Shown here one piece after another: positions 1 to 7,694 of a stretch of 34,367 nucleotides of DNA (position 1 is the first letter of the stretch; each line of letters opens with the position of its first letter). The DNA is taken from positions 1-34,367 of the forward strand of contig JAFWJH010000005.1 in assembly GCA_017511645.1 (NCBI GenBank). The letters are read 5' to 3'. Position numbers and translations under genes: made by a program. The DNA is from Candidatus Saccharimonadota bacterium. Its GTDB lineage: Bacteria; Patescibacteriota; Saccharimonadia; Saccharimonadales; Saccharimonadaceae. The notes under the pieces were generated by a model that made no database searches, was not told the origin of the DNA, and saw only the letters and a program-made list of their open reading frames with translations.

Positions 1-75
1 TATATAAATGTTGCTTTAGTGATTGGCGAAGACGAGGTGCAAGATTTTTGCAAAAAATACAAGAAAGGAAAATAA
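1..75 (+). CDS. 3' end of an upstream gene (partial)
   Basis: Frame 1 is open from the first base to a TAA at 73-75 and encodes 24 residues ending in DFCKKYKKGK. The next gene starts 4 nt after the stop, which fits an operon on the plus strand. The fragment contains VALVIGEDEV, which looks like the end of a real protein, but it is too short for a family assignment. The rest of the gene lies to the left of the window. Confidence 0.45.
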   Translation, partial: YINVALVIGEDEVQDFCKKYKKGK

Positions 76-79
76 TCTC

Positions 80-412
80 ATGACCGAGTTTTTACTAAAA
101 CCAGAAGAAATAAAACAACTGACCGATATTAGAGGTGGCTGCCTTGCGTCCAATAAGATCACAGTTGATGGCGAAAAGGTTGGTTATGCCTACCGCGAAG
201 AACCTGACGCTAATTTCCCAAATGATTCTGGATGGCGTTTTCTCGCCGGAACCGAAGACAATAACTACTCCGAAAACCCGAATAATTTTAATGTCTTCGA
301 GATAAACACCATCTGTAACTACGACAATGCTATTCTGCCTATTTTAAAGTCAGAAATAGGTTCTTCATTTGTTAGAAAAGGCGATTCACTAATAAAAGAT
401 AATAAGGAGTAA
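80..412 (+). CDS. DUF2185 / Imm33-like protein
   Basis: A small protein of about 110 residues. An open frame begins at 23, but I chose the ATG at 80 because AAAGGA lies about 10 nt upstream and the homologous region begins shortly after it. The body shows the pattern I associate with DUF2185: GGCLAS near the start, YREEP, then DSGWRFLAG, an acidic stretch, NTICNYD and IGSSFVR. In that family some members are proposed immunity proteins (Imm33) for secreted toxins; whether this one is, is inference. It is the first complete gene of a tight plus-strand run, with 6 nt to the nucleotidyltransferase-fold gene at 419. No cognate toxin is visible; the partial gene at the left edge is the only unidentified upstream neighbour. 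Confidence 0.65.
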   Translation: MTEFLLKPEEIKQLTDIRGGCLASNKITVDGEKVGYAYREEPDANFPNDSGWRFLAGTEDNNYSENPNNFNVFEINTICNYDNAILPILKSEIGSSFVRKGDSLIKDNKE

Positions 413-418
413 TGCGAT

Positions 419-1522
419 ATGGAGCAATTAAACACTCAACCAGAGAATGCACAACAACCATCCCCAGAAGAAAGAGGCTGGTCTAATTTTCCCCCATTTC
501 AAGGCAATAAGACAACGGAGCAGGATAGTTCAGTAAGCGAAACGGTTGAGGATGCTCCAGACTATTTATCGGATATTGATCCAGTACGCCGCAAAGAGAT
601 AATAGATACCTCTGCCGAAATGACGCGTGATATTCCAGGAGCAGTTATTTGCGGCGGCAACGCTAATCGGATTCTCTACGAAGCCTATACCGGCAAGACT
701 ATGTTTGGCGTAGGCAAGAATGACTCTGACATCTATGTCCCACACGCTAATCTAGAGGGCTTTTTAACGGAACAACCAGAAGGCTATGAATTAAAACATG
801 AGTTAGATGAAAACGGAAAAGAGAGATGGATTCGCCCAGAAGATGACTACATCGTACTTACACACTCTGGCGAGCATATTGATGTATTCGGTACAGGCGA
901 CTCACACGAATCTACAACAGTAGAATTAGACGGACAGACAATACGAGTTCAATCGCTTACTGACCAAATTAAAGATAAGGTGCGTATGATGTACGAAACC
1001 GAAGGTTTGACGACAATCGAAATTGATCCAGTACACAACCCTGATCCTATTAGTAAATATGGTGTTTATGCCCAACGGATTCTTGAAATGGCAGATTCGG
1101 AGAAAGGTCAAGCCGAACTTACTGAACACGCCGACGAATTGCCAGAAGATTGGCGAGAAACTATGGAAGCTATGGCAAGCCAAGGCAAATATGGCGATCA
1201 GCTCGATCCAGAAAAACGCGATGCATTCCAAGAAAAAATGGAAGCTTGGAAAAAAATTCAAGAGTTCATGAAACAAATCCAAGATCAGATGATGAGTGAA
1301 TTAAGGGCTTATTACGAAGCTAATCATGATAAATCTCCAGAGGAACGCGACGGTAAGCTACCGAATTTAGTAGATGGACTTGAAGACAAAATAGGCGAAG
1401 CATTAGGAGAAGCATCTAACCCAGACGACTTTATCCAGAAAATTATCGGCAAGATGTCTGACGACGAGAAGAAAGCCGTTAAGAGTAGGATCAAGACTAT
1501 GGCCGGAGGAGATAATGAATAA
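419..1522 (+). CDS. Nucleotidyltransferase-fold protein (AbiEii/minimal NTase-like)
   Basis: A 367-residue protein. After a disordered Gln/Pro/Glu-rich N-terminus of about 55 residues comes a stretch resembling the polymerase-beta nucleotidyltransferase fold: CGGNANRIL (GG motif, about residues 77-86), NDSDIYV (Asp-x-Asp pair, about 100-106) and HIDVFG (third acidic position, about 153-158), followed by RVQSLTDQIKDK, which matches the usual strand-helix ending in Lys. The C-terminal 150 residues are charged and helical, probably coiled coil. Proteins of this fold transfer a nucleotide to RNA, protein or small molecules; the substrate here is unknown. The last codons overlap the next gene (ATG at 1515, stop at 1522), so the two are translationally coupled. 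A regulator or antitoxin-type partner of an AbiE system is not visible, so I do not call it a known toxin. Confidence 0.55.
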   Translation: MEQLNTQPENAQQPSPEERGWSNFPPFQGNKTTEQDSSVSETVEDAPDYLSDIDPVRRKEIIDTSAEMTRDIPGAVICGGNANRILYEAYTGKTMFGVGKNDSDIYVPHANLEGFLTEQPEGYELKHELDENGKERWIRPEDDYIVLTHSGEHIDVFGTGDSHESTTVELDGQTIRVQSLTDQIKDKVRMMYETEGLTTIEIDPVHNPDPISKYGVYAQRILEMADSEKGQAELTEHADELPEDWRETMEAMASQGKYGDQLDPEKRDAFQEKMEAWKKIQEFMKQIQDQMMSELRAYYEANHDKSPEERDGKLPNLVDGLEDKIGEALGEASNPDDFIQKIIGKMSDDEKKAVKSRIKTMAGGDNE

Positions 1523-2564
1523 CCCAAATCAGATCACTTCTAGAGAAACTTCTGATGAAGCGCGACAAACCGGTTGGGAGAGTGTTGCTTCTATGGCAAA
1601 TAAATATCCAACCCAAAGAGAAATGGTAGATCCATCGAAATTTGAAAAACCTTCGGATGATTTCGATACTATTGCGTCGGCAGTTGTAGAATATACACAT
1701 TGCGACCTAGATAAGAAAAATGGCTATTACCAAGCCATTATGACTTCTGGGGTTGAAAGGTGGTATCCAAGCATAAAATCAAGCGAGAGTCCGGCTAGGA
1801 GCAAATTTGAGAGCGATCGTTTCGAGGAATGGAAACAAAATATTATTAACTTAGATGCCCAGACAGCAATTGCTAAATATGGGCATAGCGAAACATTTGA
1901 TGCCCTAAAAAAGTTACATAATTATCTAAAAAGTGGCCAAGATGCTTCAAGCCAAACAGAATTATTGCGAGCCTGTTTTAACGGCGATGATTCGGGTTTC
2001 GATGCAGCATTTGACCACCTTAGATATGATAGACATAGCGATCCCGGGTGGAATTATTATTCATCAAGAGATGAAAAAATTGGCTTTGAAGACCGAATTC
2101 AGGCGGACGGAAGACTATATTTAAATGCTGAGCCGATGGATACTTTCGATATTGCCGGTAAATTCGTAGATGCCTGTAAGGAAGCTGGGCTGCCATACGA
2201 ATTTAAAATTAACCGCAAACCAGATAGAGCCGATGCAATGGTGTTTTATATCGATAATAAGAATATTGGAGATTACACAGGAATTATTACCAAAATATTA
2301 AACGATAACCCAACAATTAATGGCAGAGTCGGGAAACCACCTCTACTTACTGAAAAAGCTTCCGATAAAATAGGGTATGGCGATGAGAGTGGCGGAGTTT
2401 CTTATAACGAAAGACAATGCGAAAAGTTTCAGAGAACAATAGAAGCTGTTGCATCATCGTATCGCGGAGAGGCTCCGCAAGAATCGGTACAAGAACGCGT
2501 AAAGTTTCTTTATGTTAATCAGCATGAAAAATTTATGAATGTACTAAAGGATAGGTTGCAATGA
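1515..2564 (+). CDS. HopA1-family-like protein
   Basis: A 349-residue protein. The N-terminal 180 residues are not recognised. The C-terminal half carries the order of motifs I associate with the HopA1 effector-like family: GRLYLNAEP, then LPYEFKINRKPDRADAMVFY (Lys and Arg-Ala-Asp followed by a beta strand), then KPPLLT, a glycine-rich GYGDESGG and SYNERQCEKF. HopA1-like domains occur in plant-pathogen effectors and in class V lanthipeptide gene clusters, where a phospho-Ser/Thr lyase role has been proposed. Activity here is inference. It overlaps both neighbours (1515-1522 upstream, 2561-2564 ATGA downstream) and so belongs to one translational unit with an NTase-fold protein and a Nudix hydrolase. 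No kinase or precursor peptide is visible nearby. Confidence 0.5.
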   Translation: MNNPNQITSRETSDEARQTGWESVASMANKYPTQREMVDPSKFEKPSDDFDTIASAVVEYTHCDLDKKNGYYQAIMTSGVERWYPSIKSSESPARSKFESDRFEEWKQNIINLDAQTAIAKYGHSETFDALKKLHNYLKSGQDASSQTELLRACFNGDDSGFDAAFDHLRYDRHSDPGWNYYSSRDEKIGFEDRIQADGRLYLNAEPMDTFDIAGKFVDACKEAGLPYEFKINRKPDRADAMVFYIDNKNIGDYTGIITKILNDNPTINGRVGKPPLLTEKASDKIGYGDESGGVSYNERQCEKFQRTIEAVASSYRGEAPQESVQERVKFLYVNQHEKFMNVLKDRLQ

Positions 2565-3142
2565 TAAATTTTCCAGAAAACGCGACGGATTCAGAACGCA
2601 ATATAAAATGGCAAAAGATAACCGAAATAACCGATGCTGATTTTGGGTTTGCTACCCCAAAAGAAAGAACTGGTAAAACCAGATTTTGCGTAAGGCTTCT
2701 AATGCCAAACGATAAAGGCGAGTTTTGCGTCATTAAGTCCGAAAAATATGGTTATATGCAACTGCCGGGTGGCGGCATTGACGAGGGGGAGAACATCACG
2801 GATGCTTTGCGACGAGAAACAAAAGAAGAAACAGGTTTTCTTATCAAAGACATTAGGCCTATTGGATATACACTGGAAAAACGAGAAGACATTCGTAATA
2901 CTCACGATTGGGATCAAGACATTTCCTATGTGTTTAGTGCTTTCCCGGACAAAGAAGTGGGTACGAATTATATGGATGACGAAATCGCCGAGGGGTTTAA
3001 ACCCATCTGGATAAAACTTGAGAATTTTATTACCGAACAACAAAACAATGAGGGTAAAATAGAAAGTTATAGTGGTTGTTTCTCGAATAAGCGTGATTTG
3101 GAAATTTCAAAGTATTATAAACAAAAATATCTTAGTCCGTAA
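2561..3142 (+). CDS. Nudix hydrolase
   Basis: A 193-residue protein with a complete Nudix box at about residues 71-93: G, five residues, E77, seven residues, then RETKEETGF (the R-E-x-x-E-E-x-G-hydrophobic core). The residues just before it, YMQLPGGG, are the usual entry to the box. Nudix enzymes hydrolyse nucleoside diphosphates linked to another moiety, with Mg2+ held by the box glutamates; the substrate cannot be told. Its start overlaps the stop of the HopA1-like gene by ATGA, so it is coupled to it. Its stop codon region overlaps the convergent minus-strand gene ending at 3132 by 11 nt, leaving no room for a terminator between them. Confidence 0.85.
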   Translation: MINFPENATDSERNIKWQKITEITDADFGFATPKERTGKTRFCVRLLMPNDKGEFCVIKSEKYGYMQLPGGGIDEGENITDALRRETKEETGFLIKDIRPIGYTLEKREDIRNTHDWDQDISYVFSAFPDKEVGTNYMDDEIAEGFKPIWIKLENFITEQQNNEGKIESYSGCFSNKRDLEISKYYKQKYLSP

Positions 3143-3428
3143 TCCGCAAATAATACTGCAAATCCTCTCCTTTCCAGTTATCGAGCACGTAATTGTGATA
3201 CTCAGCCCAAAGCTCGGAATATAGCTTGCTCAGGGTATTGTTTCGCTCGTAATAGTACCAACACTTATGATTAAGTACCATCGAGAGTTCGGTGCCATAT
3301 ATACGGTCATCGCCCCATTCTTCCTTAGCTCTCTTATAAGTGTCTTTAACTGCCTCAAACCCAAACTTATCGGCAATAGTGAAATCCTGCCAGAAAGTAG
3401 TCTGGCACTCGTAATCTAAGAGTCGCAC
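3132..3428 (-). CDS. Conserved mobile-element protein of unknown function
   Basis: A 98-residue protein with a GTG start at 3428, preceded by GGAGG inside the end of the upstream gene. The sequence has the pattern FWQDFTIAD, then a DTYKRA helix, TELSMVLNHK and a C-terminal KGEDLQYYLRITD. I recall very similar small proteins in integrative elements and phages of Firmicutes, with no assigned function; this is memory, not a search. It is the last gene of a three-gene minus-strand run and overlaps the upstream gene by 13 nt. Its 3' end overlaps the convergent Nudix gene. Confidence 0.65.
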   Translation of the reverse strand: MRLLDYECQTTFWQDFTIADKFGFEAVKDTYKRAKEEWGDDRIYGTELSMVLNHKCWYYYERNNTLSKLYSELWAEYHNYVLDNWKGEDLQYYLRITD

Positions 3429-3646
3429 CTAAAAACCTCCATAAAATTATCTATTGAGTCGAAGTTCTCCTCTATTGCCGACTTATACTCGGAATAATGG
3501 CTGATCACGTTCGCATACTCTTTCGCACTCAGCCCTGCCTCTATCATCGCTAGCCTTGCGTCCATAATCATATTGTATTTACCGCCTCTGCGGACTTGCT
3601 CGTAGCGATAAAAGTTTCGGCAAACATCGGGCTGAAGTAGTTTCAT
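3416..3646 (-). CDS. Small mobile-element protein of unknown function
   Basis: A protein of about 76 residues. The frame is open to a TTG at 3658, but the ATG at 3646 overlaps the stop of the upstream gene as ATGA, a typical coupled start, so I prefer it. The second half, MDARLAMIEAGLSAKEYANVI, is a helical stretch of the type found in small element proteins next to the FWQDF-type protein that follows here. No enzymatic motif is visible. Confidence 0.55.
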   Translation of the reverse strand: MKLLQPDVCRNFYRYEQVRRGGKYNMIMDARLAMIEAGLSAKEYANVISHYSEYKSAIEENFDSIDNFMEVFRCDS

Positions 3647-3846
3647 ATCGCACCGCAACTTTCTGACGTTCTAGTCCATAAATGCTCAACTATCTCGCCA
3701 TCAGCCCAAAGCCTACGCTCTAGTTTGGCGAGGTAATTCATCCTGTCCTCAAGATTTGGAAACTGCAAGTCGTCAACAATCTCGAAGTGATAATCTCCGT
3801 CAGTACCGAGATATTTCATAATGGTGATAGATTTCGGCATTTTCAT
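3643..3846 (-). CDS. Small hypothetical protein, first gene of minus-strand run
   Basis: A 67-residue protein beginning MKMPKSITIMKYLG, with an acidic middle and DRMNYLAKLERRLWADGE helix. No family is recognised. Two in-frame ATGs (3846 and 3840) are available, with no clear Shine-Dalgarno before either. A TTTAAT hexamer on the minus strand at 3854-3849 would place a transcript start close to the second ATG, so the gene may be leaderless. It overlaps the next gene by ATGA. Confidence 0.5.
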   Translation of the reverse strand: MKMPKSITIMKYLGTDGDYHFEIVDDLQFPNLEDRMNYLAKLERRLWADGEIVEHLWTRTSESCGAI

Positions 3847-3888
3847 AATTAAATTGAAATTTTGCCGCTAAATACGAGAAAAGTAAAG

Positions 3889-3970
3889 CATTTTTACGCA
3901 AAATGTCTAGGGCGTATTTTAAGCGACTTTTTGGCGGTTTTATTGCAAGGCTAGACAAGTTCTTAACTTG
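3889..3970. repeat. Cluster of three inverted repeats between divergent units
   Basis: Three inverted repeats lie in the 203-nt gap between the minus run (3846) and the plus gene at 4050. They are CATTTT/AAAATG at 3889-3894 and 3900-3905, TGTCTAG/CTAGACA at 3904-3910 and 3951-3957, and CAAGTT/AACTTG at 3956-3961 and 3965-3970. They partly overlap one another. They could be operator sites for a regulator of both units or a folded RNA; nothing else is seen in this gap except the promoter at 4034-4042. Confidence 0.4.
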
Positions 3971-4033
3971 AAGCACTGCGCGTCTCCAGTCGTCGTTTAA
4001 GAGCCTTTGCGGACATGATTTTCTCTGGGAATA

Positions 4034-4042
4034 TGGTATAAT
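4034..4042 (+). promoter_or_regulatory. Extended -10 promoter of the 4050 gene
   Basis: TGGTATAAT matches the extended -10 (TGn plus TATAAT). The hexamer ends 7 nt before the ATG at 4050, so the predicted start of transcription is at about 4049 and the mRNA is essentially leaderless. Confidence 0.65.
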
Positions 4043-4049
4043 ATAGGAA

Positions 4050-5096
4050 ATGAGGGACGACGACTATAAGCTACGCACTGATAGTGAACCATTTTTTCGC
4101 ATACATGAATTAATGTTTTTACCTAAGGAAAAGGGCGAAGAACGATCTTCGAAATATGTGCAAGAAGTCGAGAAAGAGATAGTCAAACTTAAGGAATATT
4201 GCATTAAATACCTAAGAAAATCTCCTAACGGTAGCCGTCTAATAACTCCTAGAGCGTATAGGATTCACAACGATTATATTATTGCCAACCTAGAGCCAGT
4301 CTTAGCGAGAGCCTCTTTTGTCGCTAATAATTGCAATCGCAATTCTGTTGGAGAATATTATTACATTATACAAGATTACTATAATGGATTATCGAAACCC
4401 TATGTTGGAACAGAAATGACGCAAGCTATTGTGGGGCAAATGTGTTTCGGGGTAAACAGTTGGCAATCATATGAACAAGAGCCAATTTATTGTTTCAATA
4501 AGAAGCGTGGCACTATAATTACTTACGATGAAGCGCATTATGGCTTAAGCGAGTCGGAATATAAGAAAATCGACGACCAACTAAACGCGAATATTGCTGA
4601 TAGCCAGTGTGCCTTTTTAAGGATAGGAAGGTTCTCAACGAAAGAAGATATTAAATGGTTTATTGATAACTATTGGGACAAGATTACTCGTGATATGCCA
4701 AAAACTAAGCGTTGTAAAAACAGGATGACCGAAAAAAGACTTAGGACTTTATTAACGGATTGCATGCTGGCGTGCGGGCTTAAAACGGGAGATATAATTG
4801 GAATCATAGACAGAGTTTTTCCAATACTCGAAAAGGACTATGCTAACGCGCATGCTGGAAGCGTTGAAAAAGGTACGATTGAAAAGGCTAAAAAAGAGCT
4901 TAAGAAAAGGTTAGAGGCAGACGCCTTTAATGAAGCCTTCAGTGATTTGCTTTCATTGAGGGGCAAACAAGAACTGTCGGCAAATCCGACGATAAGTCAG
5001 AGAAAAGATTATCTTCGGGCAGAAGTTAAATCTAATGACGGCGCAATACGTACACCTCTAAAATTTCGAGTTATCAATAGCCCAATGACGAAGTAA
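4050..5096 (+). CDS. Hypothetical protein, 348 residues
   Basis: I do not recognise this protein. It is soluble, charged and mostly helical, with no signal peptide or membrane segment. The middle is Tyr-rich (YYYIIQDYYNG near residue 104) and the segment from about 215 to 300 is strongly basic and helical, possibly nucleic-acid binding. It stands alone between a divergent minus-strand run and the replication-like module, with its own extended -10 seven bases upstream of the ATG and a weak terminator after its stop. A regulator or cargo protein of the element is a guess. Confidence 0.6.
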   Translation: MRDDDYKLRTDSEPFFRIHELMFLPKEKGEERSSKYVQEVEKEIVKLKEYCIKYLRKSPNGSRLITPRAYRIHNDYIIANLEPVLARASFVANNCNRNSVGEYYYIIQDYYNGLSKPYVGTEMTQAIVGQMCFGVNSWQSYEQEPIYCFNKKRGTIITYDEAHYGLSESEYKKIDDQLNANIADSQCAFLRIGRFSTKEDIKWFIDNYWDKITRDMPKTKRCKNRMTEKRLRTLLTDCMLACGLKTGDIIGIIDRVFPILEKDYANAHAGSVEKGTIEKAKKELKKRLEADAFNEAFSDLLSLRGKQELSANPTISQRKDYLRAEVKSNDGAIRTPLKFRVINSPMTK

Positions 5097-5118
5097 GGGT
5101 TACTTTGTTCTGATTTGT

Positions 5119-5147
5119 TAAGCGTCCATAAGGGCGTTTTTTTGTGG
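5119..5147 (+). terminator. Weak intrinsic terminator after the 4050 gene
   Basis: AGCGTCC and GGGCGTT can pair (with two G-U pairs) around an ATAA loop, followed by a run of seven T. Confidence 0.5.
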
Positions 5148-5275
5148 TCTCAAAAATGACTTTAAGGACTATTCTTAAACTCCACGATTTATCTTAAAAA
5201 GTTAGCTAAATTACTAGTAGTCGACGACGCCCATGGCGGAACCGGAGCCGATGCGCTTTAACAATTTGGTCAGCA

Positions 5276-5307
5276 AAACCCTGTCGGGCTAGGGTTTAAT
5301 AGCCCGA
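5276..5307 (+). promoter_or_regulatory. Two mutually exclusive hairpins upstream of the replication-like module
   Basis: AAACCCT (5276-5282) pairs with AGGGTTT (5291-5297), with an 8-nt loop. TCGGGCTA (5284-5291) pairs with TAGCCCGA (5300-5307), also with an 8-nt loop. The loop of each contains one arm of the other, so only one can form at a time. They end 33 nt before the ATG at 5341 and no T run follows, so a simple terminator is unlikely. A leader-RNA switch or a replication-origin structure are both possible. The rest of the 5097-5340 gap shows only the terminator above. Confidence 0.45.
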
Positions 5308-5340
5308 ATTATTATCAACTTTAAATGAAAGCGAGGCGCG

Positions 5341-5559
5341 ATGAGCGGTGGAAGCTATTTTGAGCAGGAGGACCTGCAAAAGCTCCAGAAGATTCTACGG
5401 AGCGAACTAGGGTTAGAGATTGCTGGCGATGAATTATACGCAGCTGCTACCTCTGTCGTTCGCTTCTCAGTGGCTAAGCTCCTGCGCCACGCAAATCTGC
5501 TAGATAATATCAACTTTAACGAAAGGAAGCAAGATGACGAAAAGTCTAAATCCCAATGA
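5341..5559 (+). CDS. Small hypothetical protein at head of replication-like module
   Basis: A 72-residue protein, mostly helical and charged, with no recognised domain. The start ATG at 5341 follows a purine-rich GCGAGGCGCG. Its stop (5557-5559) overlaps an ATG at 5556, and a better-supported start for the helicase gene lies 9 nt after its stop, so the two are co-translated. Position directly before a helicase and an SSB-like gene suggests a replication accessory or regulatory role, which is inference. Confidence 0.6.
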   Translation: MSGGSYFEQEDLQKLQKILRSELGLEIAGDELYAAATSVVRFSVAKLLRHANLLDNINFNERKQDDEKSKSQ

Positions 5560-5567
5560 GGACAAGT

Positions 5568-7151
5568 ATGGAAGATGAAGAGAGAGTGAAAAAGAGTCCG
5601 AAGCGTATCTCTATCGCAGAGATTGTTGAAGAGATTAAGAAAGACAATCTATTGTTTCACGACGTAGAAGACGGGGTAGGATACATTGCTGTCGACGGAA
5701 AAGGCGATAAAGTTTTTCGGATTAATTCGCAAGAATGTAGAAAATGGGTACGCAACTGGTTCGTGAAGAAATACAAGCGTTACGGAATCAATAGCCATAA
5801 CCTTGAGGAAATTTGTAGCTATCTAGGGGCGGTTGCTGAAATTGACGGTGAAGAACGACGTTTGGGGGTGCGTCTATTTAAAGAGCTAGGTGAGTATGGC
5901 GATTTGAAGACGATTCTCTATGACACCAGAAACGGGATGGCTGTAAAAACTACTGCTGACGGGTGGTCGCTAATTCCGACACCACCATGTTTTAAGCATT
6001 TTCCGCACCAAAAGCGACAGACATTGCCGGAACAAACGGACAGTAGAAATCTAGACATCTTACGCGAGTTCGTCAATATAGTAGATGATGATGATTGGCT
6101 AGTGTTTCTCGTGTTTGTTGTTAGCACGATGGTGCCTGATAGTCCGTCTGTTCTCTTGGTAATGAATGGTGATATGGGGGCTGGCAAAAGCGAAAGTTTG
6201 CGCATGATAGTTAAGCTGACTGACCCATCCGCGTTAATCGATGGAATGAAAATGACTTGGCGGACCGAAGACCTAGTTCGCTATGCGTCAAAGAATAGCA
6301 TTTTGTTCTTCGATAATCTCTCAAAGATTACCGATAATCAGAGCGATGACTTGTGTAAGGTTTGTACTGGCGGAGCGTTAACGGTGCGTAGACTGTATAC
6401 TACCGACGATGAAGAAGTCTATCATATCTGCCGTCCAGTATTAATTTCTGGGATACCTCGCTTAGTTCATAGGGCGGACTTGAACGATCGGGCAGTAATT
6501 CTGACGGTTAAGCGTATTCCAGAGAACAAGCGCAAGACACAAGCTGAACTAGACGCCTGTTTTAATGAGGCTCTGCCTAAGATTCTCGGTTCAATCTTTA
6601 ATGTGCTAGCTGACGCAATTAAGAAGTATCCAACTATCGAGCCTAAAGAACACCCACGCTCAGCAGACTGGTATAAATTAGCCTGTAGCGTAGCCGCAAG
6701 CCTAGACGGACACTCCCAGTCGGAGTTCGAATTGGCTTTTAAGAAAGTCAAGGACAGGCAACTCGAATATGCCCTAGATGAATCACCAGTCGCGATGGCG
6801 GCAAAGTTCTTGGTAGATAAATGCGGTGGTCAATGGTGCGGGACAGCCACATCGTTAATGGACTTCGACGTTGAGTCTGCGGAAGAACCTTTATCGGATG
6901 AGGAACTTAACTATACTCAATACCTACAAGAGCACCCAGCATGGCCAAAGAACGCGTCCGTATTGGGAAAAGAACTTGCGAGGTGTCGCCCTCTACTCGA
7001 TACACTCGGAATCGATATGATCCATGGTGAAAATGGTAAGGGGATTTTTAAAGATAACCGTCGGTACATTCAACTAACCGATAGGAATCGTAAACAGGAC
7101 TTTTGTCCAGATACATTATTTGAAATTAATCAGGAGAAAGAAGATGAGTAA
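5568..7151 (+). CDS. SF3/D5-like helicase-ATPase (element replication)
   Basis: A protein of about 527 residues. The frame opens at an ATG at 5556 that overlaps the previous stop, but I prefer the ATG at 5568 because GAGG stands at a good distance before it. About a third of the way along are a Walker A motif NGDMGAGKSES, about 55 residues later Walker B ILFFDNLSK, then a sensor-like LISGIP and an arginine-finger region DLNDRAVILTV. This order and the acidic DDLCKVCTGG segment are typical of the helicase C-terminal halves of phage and plasmid primase-helicases (D5/P4 type). The N-terminal 150 residues lack a recognisable primase active site. It probably unwinds element DNA for replication. 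It overlaps the SSB-like gene by 8 nt. Confidence 0.75.
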   Translation: MEDEERVKKSPKRISIAEIVEEIKKDNLLFHDVEDGVGYIAVDGKGDKVFRINSQECRKWVRNWFVKKYKRYGINSHNLEEICSYLGAVAEIDGEERRLGVRLFKELGEYGDLKTILYDTRNGMAVKTTADGWSLIPTPPCFKHFPHQKRQTLPEQTDSRNLDILREFVNIVDDDDWLVFLVFVVSTMVPDSPSVLLVMNGDMGAGKSESLRMIVKLTDPSALIDGMKMTWRTEDLVRYASKNSILFFDNLSKITDNQSDDLCKVCTGGALTVRRLYTTDDEEVYHICRPVLISGIPRLVHRADLNDRAVILTVKRIPENKRKTQAELDACFNEALPKILGSIFNVLADAIKKYPTIEPKEHPRSADWYKLACSVAASLDGHSQSEFELAFKKVKDRQLEYALDESPVAMAAKFLVDKCGGQWCGTATSLMDFDVESAEEPLSDEELNYTQYLQEHPAWPKNASVLGKELARCRPLLDTLGIDMIHGENGKGIFKDNRRYIQLTDRNRKQDFCPDTLFEINQEKEDE

Positions 7152-7683
7152 AAATGATTTTACCAAGCTAACGTTGAAAAACGTAAAAGTCGAATTTTGG
7201 AATAAAGGCAATGAGAAATTTAAGCCCAGTATAGTCATTAGTGCTGACGACCCAGCTGTAAAGAAGAAAATCACACAGTGGGTTGAAGACAATAGAGTTG
7301 GCGAAGGTAAACTAGCTGGGAAAGCAATTTTTGGCAAGTACACACCAGATGGCGAAGACGGCAAAACGTATTATAGGTACACGTTCAGGGTGACCGATAG
7401 AACCAAAATCCAAGGCATTAATGGTCTTGGCGTGTCCGACATTGGACGCGGCTCAAGAGTGTCGCTCATGGCAAACGCATTCGGATATAAGACCCAATTC
7501 GGAAGCGGTGTTAGTAAGTCGGTGACTGCAATTAAGGTTCTTACTCCAGCAGACGATTCAAACGACAAGGATATGGGCGTCTTGATGGGTGATACCGATG
7601 ACGAGGATATTGAGTTGGACGACTTCGACGAACTTGAAGACGTTGCCGACGAAATTAAGCCTGAGGACATCCCGGAGTTTTAG
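7144..7683 (+). CDS. Single-stranded DNA-binding protein-like (acidic C-terminal tail)
   Basis: A protein of 179 residues. The frame is open from 7120, but the ATG at 7144 has AGGAGAAAGA just upstream and is preferred. The first 140 residues read as a beta-rich OB-like domain (KNVKVEFW, KPSIVISADD, YYRYTFRVTD). The last 40 are almost all Asp and Glu and end in DIPEF. A strongly acidic tail ending in a hydrophobic/Phe tip is the hallmark of bacterial and phage SSBs (including T7 gp2.5), where it recruits replication proteins. It overlaps the helicase gene, supporting a shared role. The exact family cannot be fixed by eye. Confidence 0.65.
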   Translation: MSKNDFTKLTLKNVKVEFWNKGNEKFKPSIVISADDPAVKKKITQWVEDNRVGEGKLAGKAIFGKYTPDGEDGKTYYRYTFRVTDRTKIQGINGLGVSDIGRGSRVSLMANAFGYKTQFGSGVSKSVTAIKVLTPADDSNDKDMGVLMGDTDDEDIELDDFDELEDVADEIKPEDIPEF

Positions 7684-7694
7684 GAGTAGGTAGT

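Noticed and set aside
1-420. Left attachment site of the element
   Set aside because: I looked for a copy of the tRNA-Val 3' end here and elsewhere in 1-10480 and found only a short imperfect echo at 10437-10449.
926-1282. Minus-strand ORF of 118 codons inside the NTase-fold gene
   Set aside because: It is fully antisense to a well-supported gene in a coupled operon and has no ribosome site or recognisable protein pattern.
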